The notes: generated by a model from the sequence alone, not told the origin. 64,000 bases of DNA from Mytilus edulis (GCF_963676685.1 NC_092356.1:22555750-22619749); one strand, 5' to 3'; counted from the first letter of the stretch, positions 1 through 9,835 are shown. Numbers and translations are program-made.

Positions 1-820
1 AAAGTGACATTATCAAAAGGATGTTTCGTTGAACGAAGATGTCTTGTGAGAGGACAGTTTTTGTTGGTTTTGTACGATGAACGATGGTTATTGAGCCGAA
101 TATTAAATTTGTCCATTGTTTCTCCCACATACTGAATGCCACAAGTGTCACATGTTAATATATAAATTGAGTTCTCCGTTTTACAGTTGGAATTAGAGTA
201 GATGGTATAATTTTGTTTAGTAACGGAGCTGATGAAAGAACTGCTTGTATTGGCAGCTTTACAACACAAACAATTCCTTCGACCACATTGTTTGTAGCAA
301 CCGGGCGATGGATTAGGCTGCTTGGTTAATACAGATGTCACTAATTTGTCACGGATGTTTTAGGTCTTCTGAAGGCCATGACTGGTGGTGAAGAAAATAC
401 TTTTTTTAGATTTAAATCATTTTCTATAATTTTCCAATGCTTCTGAACAATGGATGACACATTTTTAAAATCAGGATGGTAAGTAAGTACAAGGGGTGTT
501 CTGTTAGCTGCTTTATTCTTATTTTTGTACTCAAGAGGTTCTTGGCGACTAGTTTTGTTTGCTCTTTCGAAAGCGCTATCAATAATGTTGTTATTGTATC
601 CTCGAACAACTAGATGTTTACGAAGTTGTCCAAGTCTAGCATTTTTCGTATTTTCAGTAGAGCATATTCTCTTGATTCGCAATGCCTGGCTGAATGGGAT
701 ACCACGGGAGCAGTGTTTAGGATGGCAACTTTTAGGAGAAAGGAATTGATGTTTGTCCGTTTGTTTGGTATGAAGGTCCGTTATAATGGTTCCGTTCTTG
801 ATGTAACTCGTAGTATCGAG
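1..820 (-). mobile_element. Inverted, truncated Penelope-like element copy
   Basis: This stretch is the reverse complement of positions about 2802-3621 of the neighbouring full element, covering the end of the reverse transcriptase region, the cysteine-rich linker and the start of the GIY-YIG domain. The two copies differ at only a few positions that I could find: two substitutions near 530 and one missing A in an A-run near 360, which shifts the reading frame. It joins the 5' repeat of the main element directly at 820/821. Penelope elements are known for such partial inverted copies attached upstream. The copy runs off the left window edge. Confidence 0.9.
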
Positions 821-933
821 CATTGTTAGGCAATCTATAATTTTATTTGTGTAATTGAATTAATCTCTGTACTGATTAATCCACACTCCAATAGATTTGT
901 ATGTCATGTGCTGCTATTTATAGGCACTTATAT
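821..933 (+). repeat. 5' pseudo-LTR of the PLE
   Basis: Begins CATTGTTAGGCAATC and ends at TAGGCACTTATAT. It matches 4201-4313 with one difference in 113 bp. The following 934-1004 is presumably the 5' untranslated leader. Confidence 0.85.
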
Positions 934-1004
934 TATTATCTCCAGTAGCACGCATTACACAAATGTTTGTGTAATCCATTCAAATCTATCGCTATCTTTA
1001 CAAC

Positions 1005-1619
1005 ATGGATAGCTCACAGCATTTCAAGAAATTAAGATCTTTAACTAAAAAGAAACTACAAACTGAACATCATTTATCTAACTTACAAAATTATATTCAA
1101 AGTAAAACTGTACCAAAAGGTTTAAACATCAAAGTGAGTCCCCAGGCACCGGGACATAAATCCAAAAGATTCATGAGCCGTTGGAATGAAATTCTGTTTA
1201 ACTGTTCAATCCAGCTTCTTCAACTGTTACTTTCTTTTACAACCACAAATTACAAACAAATTGTAAATGAAATATCAGATATCATCAACAATAGTAACAT
1301 TTCTCGTGACGATTTAGCAATAATTAAACGTCGCCTCGCAGATATTGAACAAATTGAACTTTCAAAACATAAAGAAAAACAAAGGAATAAATTTCAAAGA
1401 GATAAAATTCATACTGTCCATTTAAATCAGCATATGAATGATATTAATATAACAAACCATAAGATCCCTAGAAAAAGAAAATTTAAAAGACGGAAACAAA
1501 AAACTGAAAGCATTGTTGTAAATTTTTCATCTAAAGAACTTACACGTGCTGAGGAATCTCTTTTAAGTAAAGGTTTAAACTTCTGTCCTATCCCATCAAC
1601 TGTAATTACCTTCAGCTAG
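1005..1619 (+). CDS. PLE N-terminal basic region, cut off by a frameshift
   Basis: A 204-residue reading frame starting MDSSQHFKKLR, very rich in lysine and arginine. It is the N-terminal part of the Penelope-type polyprotein and probably binds nucleic acid; no enzyme motif is visible. It ends at a TAG at 1617-1619. The frame of the downstream reverse transcriptase is open upstream through this point (reading QLDEDLDQFARRLRLKDFF from about 1613), and sense across the join is kept if one base is missing around 1600-1606. I infer that ORF1 and ORF2 are one gene split by a one-base deletion rather than two genes. This copy is therefore probably unable to make the full protein unless ribosomes shift frame. 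Confidence 0.8.
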   Translation: MDSSQHFKKLRSLTKKKLQTEHHLSNLQNYIQSKTVPKGLNIKVSPQAPGHKSKRFMSRWNEILFNCSIQLLQLLLSFTTTNYKQIVNEISDIINNSNISRDDLAIIKRRLADIEQIELSKHKEKQRNKFQRDKIHTVHLNQHMNDINITNHKIPRKRKFKRRKQKTESIVVNFSSKELTRAEESLLSKGLNFCPIPSTVITFS

Positions 1620-1654
1620 ACGAAGACCTAGACCAATTCGCTAGACGTTTACGC

Positions 1655-3763
1655 TTGAAAGATTTTTTCTACAATAGGGGCAAGAAAAACCTTGAAGAAG
1701 CCGGATTAACAGATTCAGATACTGACACCAATGAAGAAGTCACGCCCATCCCAAAATTTAGGAAAAAAAGTTCATGGAAACCACCAAAGAGCAAAAATGA
1801 TAACTTGGAGTCATTCATTAACTACGTGAGGTCTGATATAAAGTCCTGTATAACAAATACAAGAAATTATAATTTATCCAAGTCAGAAAGTATAGCTTTG
1901 AAAGCGTTAAAAGATCAAGAGGATATTGTAATAAAACCTGCCGACAAAGGGGGCGCTGTGGTTGCCATGGATAAAACAGATTACATAGCAGAGGGGAATC
2001 GACAACTTTCTAACTCCATTTTTTATAAACAATTAACCACAGATCCAACGCTTAATACTATTCGAAGGATCAACACCATCCTTCAAGAGATGTTCGACAA
2101 AAAGCATATAGACAATGACACCTTTGATTATCTCCGACCTCTTGAGAACGAAGCAAAGGCCGGACGATTCTATATGTTGCCTAAAATACATAAAACGGGC
2201 AATCCAGGTCGACCAATTGTGTCAGAGAATAGTCATCCAACTGAAAAGATATCAGAAGTTGTAGACCATCATCTAAGACCTCATGTGAAAGAACTACCAT
2301 CATTCATTCAAGATGCAACTGATTATCTCAAGAAAATGGAAAGCCTCAATCCTTTACCAAGCAATACTATACTTGCATCCATGGACGTGTCTTCTTTATA
2401 TACCAACATTCCACAAGACGAAGGAATAGCAGCCTGTGAAGAAGCATGGAACACTCGTAGTGAAAAAAATCCTCCTACTGAGTGCCTTGTTACACTTCTG
2501 AAACTAGTACTGGAGAATAACAACTTCTCTTTCAATGAAAAACACTATCTCCAGATAGACGGTACTAGTATGGGCACAAAAATGGCCCCGTCATATGCCA
2601 ACATATTTATGGGCCAACTTGAAAAACGCCTCTTGGCTAGTGCTCCATATCAGCCCTTATCATGGTTCCGATTCATTGACGATATTGATTTCAAATGGAC
2701 AGGTTCACAAGAACATCTTAATGAATTTCTAGAACACTGCAACTCTTTCCACCATTCAATAAAATTTACATATGAATCATCTATGGAGAAAATAAACTAC
2801 CTCGATACTACGAGTTACATCAAGAACGGAACCATTATAACGGACCTTCATACCAAACAAACGGACAAACATCAATTCCTTTCTCCTAAAAGTTGCCATC
2901 CTAAACACTGCTCCCGTGGTATCCCATTCAGCCAGGCATTGCGAATCAAGAGAATATGCTCTACTGAAAATACGAAAAATGCTAGACTTGGACAACTTCG
3001 TAAACATCTAGTTGTTCGAGGATACAATAACAACATTATTGATAGCGCTTTCGAAAGAGCAAACAAAACTAGTCGCCAAGAACTTCTTGAGTACAAAGAT
3101 AAGAATAAAGCAGCTAACAGAACACCCCTTGTACTCACTTACCATCCTGATTTTAAAAATGTGTCATCCATTGTTCAGAAGCATTGGAAAATTATAGAAA
3201 ATGATTTAAATCTAAAAAAAGTATTTTCTTCACCACCAGTCATGGCCTTCAGAAGACCTAAAAACATCCGTGACAAATTAGTGACATCTGTATTAACCAA
3301 GCAGCCTAATCCATCGCCCGGTTGCTACAAACAATGTGGTCGAAGGAATTGTTTGTGTTGTAAAGCTGCCAATACAAGCAGTTCTTTCATCAGCTCCGTT
3401 ACTAAACAAAATTATACCATCTACTCTAATTCCAACTGTAAAACGGAGAACTCAATTTATATATTAACATGTGACACTTGTGGCATTCAGTATGTGGGAG
3501 AAACAATGGACAAATTTAATATTCGGCTCAATAACCATCGTTCATCGTACAAAACCAACAAAAACTGTCCTCTCACAAGACATCTTCGTTCAACGAAACA
3601 TCCTTTTGATAATGTCACTTTCCAAATTATAGAAGTCAACACCGAATGGGACACCACGGCGAGAAGGAGAAGAGAAAACTTTTGGATCCACCAACTCCAC
3701 ACTTTAGAACCTGATGGTCTTAACGAAAAAGACGAAAAAAGATACAGGAAAGATAAAGAATAA
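1655..3763 (+). CDS. PLE reverse transcriptase with GIY-YIG endonuclease
   Basis: A 702-residue frame holding the conserved Penelope series: KPADKGGAVV (about residue 90), the MLPKIHKTGNPGRPI block (about 175), MDVSSLYTNIP with the first catalytic aspartate (about 242), GTSMGTKMAPSYAN (about 305) and FRFIDDID, the YIDD-box equivalent with both aspartates (about 338-343). A cysteine cluster CGRRNCLCC follows near 560. The C-terminus has the GIY-YIG nuclease core, IYILTCDTCGIQYVGET (about 600), then HRSS, RHLRS and RRRENFWI. In this family the two activities copy element RNA and nick the target. The chosen start is the first ATG, but the true protein begins upstream (see the frameshifted N-terminal region). 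Confidence 0.93.
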   Translation: MKDFFYNRGKKNLEEAGLTDSDTDTNEEVTPIPKFRKKSSWKPPKSKNDNLESFINYVRSDIKSCITNTRNYNLSKSESIALKALKDQEDIVIKPADKGGAVVAMDKTDYIAEGNRQLSNSIFYKQLTTDPTLNTIRRINTILQEMFDKKHIDNDTFDYLRPLENEAKAGRFYMLPKIHKTGNPGRPIVSENSHPTEKISEVVDHHLRPHVKELPSFIQDATDYLKKMESLNPLPSNTILASMDVSSLYTNIPQDEGIAACEEAWNTRSEKNPPTECLVTLLKLVLENNNFSFNEKHYLQIDGTSMGTKMAPSYANIFMGQLEKRLLASAPYQPLSWFRFIDDIDFKWTGSQEHLNEFLEHCNSFHHSIKFTYESSMEKINYLDTTSYIKNGTIITDLHTKQTDKHQFLSPKSCHPKHCSRGIPFSQALRIKRICSTENTKNARLGQLRKHLVVRGYNNNIIDSAFERANKTSRQELLEYKDKNKAANRTPLVLTYHPDFKNVSSIVQKHWKIIENDLNLKKVFSSPPVMAFRRPKNIRDKLVTSVLTKQPNPSPGCYKQCGRRNCLCCKAANTSSSFISSVTKQNYTIYSNSNCKTENSIYILTCDTCGIQYVGETMDKFNIRLNNHRSSYKTNKNCPLTRHLRSTKHPFDNVTFQIIEVNTEWDTTARRRRENFWIHQLHTLEPDGLNEKDEKRYRKDKE

Positions 3764-3850
3764 TTTAAAACAAAGCATCGTCCTTTTTATCCCGTAATAT
3801 TGGCCAATGGACGTTGCTAACTTCAACTACCAATTATGTATTTTTAAGGT

Positions 3851-4062
3851 AGCTAAATCCAAGTGCAACATGTACATTGAGCTGCAAAATTTTCTTATTT
3901 TCAAAGCAGCTAAATGCAAGAGGTCATATACATTGAGCTGCAAAATTTTCTTATTTTCAAAGCAGCTAAATGCAAGAGGTCATATACATTGAGCTGCAAA
4001 ATTTTCTTATTTTGAAGGCAGTTCTGTGCAACACAGACGTTGAGCTGCAAAAGTTTCTTATC
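3851..4062 (+). repeat. 56-bp tandem repeat in the PLE 3' region
   Basis: About four copies of a 56-bp unit containing CATTGAGCTGCAAAATTTTC. The central two are essentially identical; the outer ones are degenerate. It lies between the stop codon and the 3' pseudo-LTR. Confidence 0.8.
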
Positions 4063-4200
4063 ATCTACATCCGATTTCACCTGGATAGATGCACGCTTGA
4101 TAAAGCTAGTTGGTCTAGCGAAATATTGCGTTTATTTTCATCATTTTGTAAATATTTTAAACATTCTTATATTTACATACTAAATAGTGTGTTAAAATTA

Positions 4201-4313
4201 CATTGTTAGGCAATCTATAATTTTATTTGTGTAATTGAATTAATCTCTGTACTGATTAATCCACACTCCCATAGATTTGTATGTCATGTGCTGCTATTTA
4301 TAGGCACTTATAT
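4201..4313 (+). repeat. 3' pseudo-LTR of the PLE
   Basis: Direct repeat of 821-933. It is followed at once by a (TA)n microsatellite (4313-4336), so a target-site duplication cannot be read with confidence. Confidence 0.85.
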
Positions 4314-4486
4314 CTATATATATATATATATATATACTAGATATATTATGGTGGAGTAATTAAAAACCATAGTACAAACATATGGGGTGGGGTGGGAGGA
4401 AGACCGAAAATCCGGTTTGGACTGTCCCATTTTCATGCGCACTGTTAAGTGTTGATGGTCTAAATAGTAAAAACTTAAAGGTTCAC

Positions 4487-4601
4487 CTTCTATAATATTG
4501 CTCATTCCACACTTTTTAATAACACTAATTATATTATCTTCCATTTGATCTATGCGTTGGGTTATTTTCAGAGACTCCGTTTCTACAGTTTCTCTAATCT
4601 C
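4487..4601 (-). CDS. Gene A exon 2: coiled coil
   Basis: Acceptor atcattacag/GAG at 4602. It encodes EIRETVETESLKITQ and a further heptad-like segment through SVIKK. The preferred end is the donor at 4486 in phase 1; the frame stays open to a stop at 4314, so a terminal exon is a weaker alternative. Confidence 0.6.
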
Positions 4602-6696
4602 CTGTAATGATAAAAAAAAAATCCAAAAAAAATCATGTTTGATTGCATGTACTTGCTTCCATACATTATTAAGTTTTAAACTTTCTAGAAATGCTTCAAC
4701 TCAAGTAAATTTTTAAAGGTCAAAGTTTATATATAACTTATCTTAAAATAACAGTTTGGTCATCGTCTTATTTGTAATTAAACCAAATGTGTCTTCATGA
4801 ATTTTCAATAGAGTTCGGTTCTTTTGGTTTTTTCTTCTTTTTATAACCGATTGTGACCTTTCATTGAGTACACATTCACTTGGTTGGAGCCACTCACACT
4901 GTTAACGCATCTGGTCTTGCTGCTTTTTGGGTTTTTGAGATTACACAGGTTTTGATTGTCATACTAATTTGTCTCTTTCTGATCGATTTAAATTTTAATA
5001 CCGTTGAACTACCGTTAATATAAAAAAAGAAGATGTGTTATGCTTGTCAATGAGACAACTGTCCACAAGACAAAAATAGCACAGAAATTAACAACTATAG
5101 GTCATCGTACGGCTTTCAACAATGAGCAAAGCCCATACCGCATAGTCAGCTATAAAAGCCCCCGATATGACAATGTAAAACAATTCAAACGAGAAAACTA
5201 ACGGCCTTATTTATATAAAAAAAAATGAACGAAAACAAATATGTAACACATAAACAAACGACAACCACTGAATTACAGGCTGGCTTTTATTTAAACTAGG
5301 AAACATATTGAATTTCACTTTCATATATATATTACAATCCAGTGTATCGTAAAACAAAAACATGTTGACCTTTTGATATATATATTGTTTGTGTAGCTGG
5401 CTTGCTGTCACATTGACTATACAACATCTCCATTTATTCATGTTTATTTACGTACTTTCAGCATGCTTTTAATATTATTAGCAAAAATTAGTCATTAGCT
5501 GTTCGATATAGTAGCCTGCACAATTACTAGTTTCCTTTTAAAGGCAAGCAGATACACTTTTACATCTGATCGAAGTTACTAATTATGACTTCTAGCCAAT
5601 TGGTCAGGCCCATCAAATTCAAATAACTTGTTGACAGAAAATTTAAAAAATGATGAATCATACTTACTTTACCTGTGTTTAAACTAATCCTTTATACGTA
5701 TATTTTATAAATTTGACATGCAGTCGTACCTTGTTTTCTTCTATCTGGTCCTTTATGAACTGCATGTATTTTCCGTACAAATTCATATTTAGATTTAAAC
5801 TTTCTACTTCTGTTATCTTAAGTTGCAGTTCATCCTTCCTATTTACATGAATTGACAACTGTTCAATAGCAGTAGTTGCATTGTTCCACATTTCTTTGTA
5901 ATATGTATCCGAAAATTTTGCCTCATTTACATGAGCGTAGCAATTATTTCTGCAATCGACTAGTTTATTTACAATTTTTTTCAATGGACAAAAATAATCC
6001 TGAACAACAATAGCAACTTCATCTTCTACATCCTTTTCTGCTAAAGCTGGGTATACTGAACAAGAACATAGCATACATGAGGTGCCCGGTATACAGGAAG
6101 GAACCACTTGCTCTGAAAATAGTCTTTGGAACTGCGTCCTTTTTAAAACACAGAAATCTGATAAGGGTTTATAGTACTGGTTGCATTTACAGCACGTCTT
6201 TGATTGCCACAAATGGTATAAGTCATGCTTATGTTCATTCAAAAAATCTTCCAATGATTTTCCTTCCTGTGCCAAACAAGACTTCCAAAATAATTCTATG
6301 CAACACATGGAGAGAACAACGCGCAACATTGAAACGTCTAAATCTGCAGAACACAAGCCTTTGATAGCTAAACAATGAGTAAAATTTCCAAAGTTCCTAA
6401 AAGGTGAGGTAGTTGCTAAAGTATTGAATAATTTGGATAACTGATGTTTGCTTAATACTCTTTTATTCGGGATAGGATGCTTACAAGAATTGTTTTGACA
6501 TTGCTTATTTATATATAAATGAAACAGCTTGTGTTTATGTGCATTTAGCAGCATCTCAAGAGTACATCCAAAATCAGTTAGATGATAATCAAGCAGGGTT
6601 CTGAGAGCCTCGGTAACTACATCTACATTTAAGAATGCAATTTTGCAGAAATTTTCCTGTTCTTTGGACAAAGCCATAGTCTGCTATGATGGTCAG
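4487..6696 (-). CDS. Gene A: DZIP3-type HEPN / coiled-coil protein, 3' part missing
   Basis: Two exons on the minus strand, 6696-5730 and 4601-4487, join in phase 0 and give 354 residues plus a split codon, with no stop. Residues 1-250 resemble the HEPN region found with DZIP3 in many molluscan immune-type proteins; HEPN domains are all-alpha folds that often act as RNases. The Rx4-6H motif is R243-NNCYA-H249. Residues 270-350 form a predicted coiled coil. The second exon ends at a good donor (GAAG/gtgaac) in phase 1, as the corresponding exon of gene B does, so an NTPase exon is expected next. None lies in the window: the Penelope element occupies 1-4313. The gene either continues beyond the left edge or has been cut short. 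Confidence 0.7.
5030..5290 (+). repeat. Dispersed repeat M2
   Basis: Shares the core GGTCATCGTACGGCTTTCAA and AATGAGCAAAGCCCATACCG with copies at 7990, 27427 and 51985. It sits in intron 1 of gene A. The rest of that intron (5291-5729 and 4602-5029) shows nothing recognisable. Confidence 0.75.
5730..6696 (-). CDS. Gene A exon 1: HEPN region with duplicated Cys/His segment
   Basis: ATG at 6677-6675, preceded 20 bases upstream by an acceptor (ttttcag/CTGACC), so a 5' untranslated exon probably lies upstream. It encodes 316 residues and ends at AACAAG/gtacga. Two segments repeat one pattern: LEMLLNAHKHKLFHL (41-55) followed by cysteines, and LEDFLNEHKHDLYHLW (142-157) followed by CCKC. Each ends in a short helix with LSKLF or FQRLF. 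I infer an internal duplication of half of a HEPN-like module. The final segment KLVDCRNNCYAH carries the HEPN catalytic-type pattern. Confidence 0.75.
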
Positions 6697-7407
6697 CTGA
6701 AAAGATACATAAAAGAGTAAATTATTTGCAGATATTTCATAGTTTTTCGAAAATGTCTTTGATATTTTGAATCTGAACTTTTAGCGTCGTTTTTAACAGT
6801 CGTTGGTCGATGATTTACTATATCTGAGATCACCCCCAGTCCTTGTGTTCCAATTGAAGATATGTAACATATTTTCTACTGCATATACTGTCAAATAATA
6901 TTGCATAACAGAAAAATGTTTTAACATTTAAATGATTTGAAAGATTCCTTTATACATTTCAAAAGAAATTCTCTATGAATGTACATAACAAACGAGTTAA
7001 TTAAATCTCGAATAAATATAATTTGTTTGATGCTTATATTTATCAAACGTTTTATTTAAACCCCTACTTCTTGTCTTAGACAAATCATTTATTAAGTACA
7101 GTTAATCCTTCTTGCGAATCGTTATAGAAGATTATTATATCTTATCTATAAATAGCCAAAACGACTACTAGTATTTTGTTTTAAGGTGTATAAAAATGAT
7201 CACGCCGTGATTTAACTATCTAACGCCGTATCAGTCGATGTCGTGGTTGTGGAAAGGCAATTACAAATGTTGCGTTCATCAAAACATGTAAATATATGAA
7301 GGATAGCACATGCTTCTGTTTATGGTAAACGTAAAATAAATATAAACAGGAACATATATATATATTTAAGACTGTTTTATTCAAATGACTTATTTTCTAT
7401 TAATTAA
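6697..7407. other. Upstream flank of gene A, no feature seen
   Basis: AT-rich sequence with no coding, repeat or clear promoter signal that I can support. Confidence 0.5.
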
Positions 7408-7408
7408 A

Positions 7409-7640
7409 ATAAACTCATCATAGATACCAGGACTAAATTTAATAAATACGCCAGACGCGCGTTTCGTCTACAAAAGACTCATCAGTGACGCTCCAATCCA
7501 AAAAAGTTAAAAAGGCCAAATAAAGTACGAAGTTGAAGAGCATTGAGGACCAAAATTCCTAAAAGTTTTGCCAAATACAGCTAAGGTAATCTATGCCTGA
7601 GGTAGAAAAGCCTTAGTATTTCAAAAAATTCAATATTTTG
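7409..7640 (-). mobile_element. Retrozyme-like repeat M3, partial, with hammerhead
   Basis: Minus-strand copy of the family also seen at 22505, 34605 and 39285. It holds a hammerhead ribozyme at 7445-7493 and the flanking block read on the plus strand as GAAGAGCATTGAGGACCAAA. It matches the 39430-39640 copy along its length, including the terminal CTGGTATCTATGATGAGTTT (minus sense). Retrozymes are small non-autonomous retroelements that spread through ribozyme-processed circular RNA. Confidence 0.75.
7445..7493 (-). ncRNA. Hammerhead ribozyme, core intact
   Basis: Read on the minus strand: stem I strand GCGTCA, core CTGATGA, stem II GTC/GAC closed by TTTTGTA, core GAAA, very short stem III ACGCGCGT, cleavage base C at 7454 (GTC/TGG), then stem I strand TGGCGT. 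All invariant core bases are present. The minimal stem III is typical of retrozyme and Penelope hammerheads, which tend to work as dimers. Confidence 0.85.
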
Positions 7641-7989
7641 TAAACAGTAAATTTATAAATATAAATGAAATGATCCTTTATACCGGATCTATAGCTATTA
7701 TAATATAGAATAGGGGCGGATTGATGTATTTACATGCGACGAATGTTTGATCACGCCAGCACAGTACAGTGAAAAGCTGAGGACTAATCAAATATATCTC
7801 CCGAAAGAAATACCTGGATTAATCGCATCACGTATTTTTTCACCTTTGGAATTTCACCATATAATTGTACTTCTGATTGACCACAGAAATATACATCTTA
7901 TGTCGATAATCAAACAGAAAACAATGAGACTTGGTACGACTAATACTGGTATTTTTTCGGAAAGGGATGAATATTTAAACATAAATGCG
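7641..7989. other. No feature seen
   Basis: A 147-codon frame begins at 7747 but its second half is M2 repeat and nothing in it looks like a protein family. Confidence 0.5.
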
Positions 7990-8360
7990 TCGGTCCAATA
8001 TAAAAAAGAAGCTGTGGTAAGATTGCCAATGAGACAACTCTCAACAAGATACCAAATGACACAGACATTTACATCAATAGGTCACCGTACGGCCTTCAAC
8101 AATGAGCAAAACCTAAACCGCATGGTCAGCTATAAAATGCTCGAAATGAAAAATGTAACACAATTCAAACGAGGAAAACTAACGACCTAATGTATGTACA
8201 AAAAATAAACGAAAAACAAATATGTAACACATCAACAAACAAACGACAACCAATCAATTACAGACACATACACACAGAATGTGGCGTGTTAAACATGTTA
8301 GCGGGATCCCAACCCTCCCACTAATTATCTGTGATAGTGGTGTAATAGTACAACATACGA
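7990..8360 (+). repeat. Dispersed repeat M2, long copy
   Basis: Starts near GCTGTGGTAAGATTGCCAAT, includes GGTCACCGTACGGCCTTCAA and GTTAGCGGGATCCCAACCCT, and ends near GTGGTGTAATAGTACAACAT. It aligns with 27427-27800. Confidence 0.8.
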
Positions 8361-8719
8361 ACAAACTACAAAAATTAGTTGAAAAAGGCTAAACTCATCA
8401 GATGGATACAAATAGAAATATTACAGAAACACAGAGTGGACTTGTCCGGGTAAATGTATATCCCATCCACAAAAATACACTTAGTACTGATCAGAGAGTA
8501 CTTGCAGTTACTGACAGCCAGTTTAAAGCCAATTACAACTAATAAAAAATCATGCATCTAAGACTTTGTTATCAATCAGTACACATCCAACATCCAATGC
8601 ATTTAATCTAAAGACATCTTAAACAGTCAAAGAAAAACATGACATTGTGCAATACCAAGATACAGGTATCGACAGATTGTAAATCCATGAATGTTTACAT
8701 ATGTATATAACAATAAAAT
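8361..8719. other. No feature seen
   Basis: AT-rich; no coding or repeat signal recognised. Confidence 0.45.
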
Positions 8720-8912
8720 TTAGTTTGCCTCCAATTTGCTGATAACAAAATCAATATTAATATCAATAAAAACAATATTCAATGATCTAATTACAATTTT
8801 GAATTGGTAACCTTTTTGAATGAGTTGATTCAAAGGATCGATAAGTTTACAAGGATCGTTTTTAAAATTGCTGGCACGGTTAACAACATTTTTGTAAAGG
8901 TTCGACTGCTTC
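8720..8912 (-). pseudogene. Reverse transcriptase C-terminal remnant
   Basis: Minus-strand segment reading KLIDPLNQLIQKGYQFKIVI, which parallels KLTKPLNRLIKKGYNYDTVV in the better preserved remnant at 37260-37320. Short and isolated. I infer a decayed 3' end of the same reverse transcriptase family. Confidence 0.45.
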
Positions 8913-9429
8913 TTTTTTAGTTCGATAAAATGTTTTAAAACAGATACATACATAAACATGTAACGAAAATTAGTTATTTGTGTAAATATAGTGTATTAAA
9001 ATTAAAACAGTAACAATATTAACGACAAAACTAGGTAAACGCTCTTGTTTCCTCAATGGAAACATGTCTTTATAATATTTCAAGCTTTAAATTTAAAAAA
9101 ATTAAATACTAGATAATTTATCAAAAACTCACAAAAATAGGAATCAATACAAAATCCCTGAATTAGCAGAATTTTTGAGACCTTACGGCAATGAACAGGA
9201 ACGACCCCTGTTTGCAAACATCTGAGACAAAAAAATAATCACAGCTTCGTGAATATGTTTGTATTGTAATGTTTGGACTACAAATGGTATATAATTAAAC
9301 TTTGATTGATGTATGTGAATGGTTCTTGCGAACGTTCGAAACCATAGTTTAAGTAAAGAATTTTGGCCATGGTCCAGAAAACTATACAGTCATATACTTA
9401 TAACCAAAATAATAAGATGGGGTTTGATA

Positions 9430-9575
9430 TCCATCAGAGACAAATGAGGTAGATGTTATAAAATACAAGCCACGACATTCAACAATGAGAAAAAACTGTA
9501 TTACAAGCTATACAAGGACCCGACATGACAAATGTAAAAAAAAATGTCAAACAACAAAACAACGGAATGTCATTG
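9430..9575 (+). repeat. Dispersed repeat M2, diverged
   Basis: Contains CATTCAACAATGAGAAAAAA and GACCCGACATGACAAATGTA in the order seen in intact M2 copies. Confidence 0.55.
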
Positions 9576-9654
9576 ATTTACGTAAAATAAATATAAAAGC
9601 AAATATGATATATTACAACAACGAAAAATAATGAATGAAATTCAGGTTCATGAT

Positions 9655-9835
9655 AAAACAAATGGTCGAGTGGTCTAGCGCGTCGGGCGTAGTGCAATAG
9701 GATTTGGTGCCACGATATCTCAGAAGCATGAGTTTGTATCCCGGCGAGGGAAGTACAACAAATTTGGTAACGCAAATTTACAGATCTAACATTGTTGGGC
9801 TAATATTTAGACGAATATAATACATACATTCTGTA
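9655..9835 (+). mobile_element. tRNA-derived SINE
   Basis: The 5' part is tRNA-like, with an A-box-like GAGTGGTCTAGCG and a decayed B box (GAGTTTGTATCC). It continues into CCCGGCGAGGGAAGTACAAC and ACAGATCTAACATTGTTGGG, which are shared with the SINE cluster at 40.6-41.4 kb. Confidence 0.75.

Larger units (their letters stand above)
821..4313 (+). mobile_element. Penelope-like retroelement (PLE), nearly full length
   Basis: The element has a 113-bp direct repeat at each end (821-933 and 4201-4313; one mismatch, 890 versus 4270), matching the pseudo-LTRs of Penelope-like elements. Between them lie a reverse transcriptase and a GIY-YIG endonuclease on the plus strand, then a 3' region with a 56-bp tandem repeat. 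The coding region is one frame broken by a single frameshift near 1600. Near-identity to the inverted copy on the left points to recent activity. It lies just downstream, in gene sense, of the last visible exon of gene A. I saw no hammerhead ribozyme core in its terminal repeats. Confidence 0.9.

Noticed and set aside
821-1004. Hammerhead ribozyme in the Penelope terminal repeat
   Set aside because: Such ribozymes occur in some Penelope elements, but no CTGATGA/GAAA pair is present on either strand here.
7747-8190. 147-residue frame as a candidate gene
   Set aside because: Its second half is the dispersed repeat M2, found untranslated in several other places.
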